5,489 nucleotides of DNA from JBMNQS01 sp050944255 (GTDB lineage: Bacteria; Bacillota; Clostridia; Christensenellales; Maliibacteriaceae): the NCBI GenBank assembly GCA_050944255.1, contig JBMNQS010000101.1, positions 1 to 5,489 on the forward strand, read 5' to 3'. Positions 4,533 through 5,489 of the stretch are shown here, piece after piece. The position numbers and the translations under genes were made by a program. Position 1 is the first letter of the stretch, and every line of letters starts with the position of its first letter. The notes under the pieces were generated by a model that worked only from the letters and a program-made list of their open reading frames with translations, did not search any database and was not told the DNA's origin.

Positions 4533-5489
4533 TCATACCTTGACGATGGCCTGCCCGCCGCCGGTGAGGCACCTTGCGCCCGAAGGCGTCACAACGTAGG
4601 TGTCCTCCACCCCCAGCATGCCCACGCCTTTAAGTCCCTTTTTGGGCTCCAGCGCAATGACCATGTTCTCCTGCAAGGGCTCGTCAAACCCCCGGGCGAT
4701 CACCGGCCACTCATCGATCTGAAGCCCCACACCGTGCCCCAGGAACTTGACGCAGTGCTCCCCGTAGCCCATGAAGCCCTCCCGGAAATCCCCGTCGAGG
4801 CTCTGCATAATATCCCCGTACACCTTCGAAGGAATTGCGCCGGGCACCAGCGCCGCCGCCGTGCGATTCTGCACGTCGATGCACGCTGTGTGTATCCTCA
4901 CCATCTCGTCGGTGGGCTCCGCGCCCCACACAAATACCTGGGTCCTGTCGGTATGGTAGCCCTTCATGCCAAAACCGAAATCCACAAACACCAGATCGCC
5001 CTTTTTTAAAAACCTGCCCGGATCGCCTCCTACCGGCGCGCAGGCGCCGTGGCCCCTGGAGCCTCCCGGCCCGTCAAAGCTGGTGGGATAAAGGGAATTT
5101 TCGCCGAAGCCCACCTGCCCCACCACGATCTCCGTGCCGAAATGGCTGAACCGGGTGATCCCCTGGTAGCCGATTTTGGACATTTCATGCTGCATGGCGC
5201 CCACCAATTGCGCCTCGCTGATACCCTCGTGAAAAAGCGCCGGCACCGTGTGCATAATGAAATCATCGTGCGCTTGGCCGCATTTTTCCATCCAGTACAA
5301 CTCATAATCGGTCTTGACGCCGCGCACCCGGGCCAATGCCGTATCCAGCGCCCCCACCGACGCCACGGAAAAGGCGCTCTTTATCCGCTCCAGCATGGCC
5401 ACGGGCATCACTTCCGCCTCGATGTACGTATTTCCCAGCGCTTTGCCTGCGTGATCCGCCGCGTCGCGGTACGTCTTTATGGGAAAAAT
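4533..5489 (-). CDS. M24-family metallopeptidase (Xaa-Pro aminopeptidase-like), N-terminus off the window
   Basis: Pita-bread-fold dinuclear metallopeptidase of the M24 family (creatinase, Xaa-Pro dipeptidase and aminopeptidase, methionine aminopeptidase). The frame is open from the right edge, so the 318 visible residues lack the start; the GTG at 5411 and ATG at 5408 are internal. All five metal ligands are present: Asp170 in VDFGFG, Asp181 in HTDRTQ, His252 in LGHGVG, Glu281 in ALEPKK and Glu295 in GVEDTY. Sequence before the catalytic domain (residues about 1-35, NTYIEAEVMPV) resembles the end of a creatinase-type N-terminal domain, so the protein is probably a two-domain peptidase acting on X-Pro peptides in the cytoplasm. 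Methionine aminopeptidase is less likely because of this N-terminal extension. The exact substrate cannot be decided. It is convergent with the cysteine-rich gene. Confidence 0.9.
   Translation of the reverse strand: MFPIKTYRDAADHAGKALGNTYIEAEVMPVAMLERIKSAFSVASVGALDTALARVRGVKTDYELYWMEKCGQAHDDFIMHTVPALFHEGISEAQLVGAMQHEMSKIGYQGITRFSHFGTEIVVGQVGFGENSLYPTSFDGPGGSRGHGACAPVGGDPGRFLKKGDLVFVDFGFGMKGYHTDRTQVFVWGAEPTDEMVRIHTACIDVQNRTAAALVPGAIPSKVYGDIMQSLDGDFREGFMGYGEHCVKFLGHGVGLQIDEWPVIARGFDEPLQENMVIALEPKKGLKGVGMLGVEDTYVVTPSGARCLTGGGQAIVKV

Noticed and set aside
5406..5411. GTG or ATG at 5411/5408 as the start of the M24 peptidase
   Set aside because: The same frame stays open for 26 more codons to the window edge and reads as plausible creatinase-type N-terminal domain sequence, with no binding site before these codons.

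Overview
The window looks like a chromosomal stretch from a GC-rich, spore-forming Firmicute of the Clostridia type. This is inferred from the strong AGGAGG-like ribosome binding sites, the abundant stem-loop terminators, a RhaD/FucO anaerobic deoxysugar pathway, and a cysteine-rich coat-like protein behind a sequence matching the sporulation sigma-K consensus. No rRNA, tRNA, CRISPR array or insertion sequence is visible, and the genus cannot be named from the sequence alone.

Layout. Positions 2-508 (+) hold the C-terminal part of L-rhamnulose-1-phosphate aldolase (rhaD), cut by the left edge. After a 262-base gap comes a complete lactaldehyde reductase (fucO, 771-1934, +) with a short terminator. 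A small four-helix membrane protein of unknown function (2068-2436, +) has its own extended -10 promoter. It converges on a CPBP-family intramembrane protease (2530-3333, -), and a perfect 39-base palindrome between them probably terminates both. Divergent from the protease is a 283-residue protein with 32 cysteines (3568-4419, +), followed by a second two-way terminator. Last is an M24-family metallopeptidase (4533-5489, -) whose N-terminus lies beyond the right edge.

How the genes fit together. RhaD splits L-rhamnulose 1-phosphate into dihydroxyacetone phosphate and L-lactaldehyde, and FucO reduces the lactaldehyde to 1,2-propanediol while re-oxidising NADH, so the first two genes are consecutive steps of anaerobic rhamnose or fucose breakdown. 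The remaining genes form separate transcription units with no obvious shared pathway.

The most unusual locus is 3425-4419. A mACm-N16-CATAnnnTA promoter precedes a two-part protein: a beta-rich-looking N-terminal half, then cysteine clusters and a tail with cysteine at exactly every sixth residue nine times over. A run of ten A's separates the two halves, and a one-base slip in either direction leads to a stop within a few codons. I read this as a probable spore-surface protein that could be made in a long and a short form. The function and the slippage are both inference.
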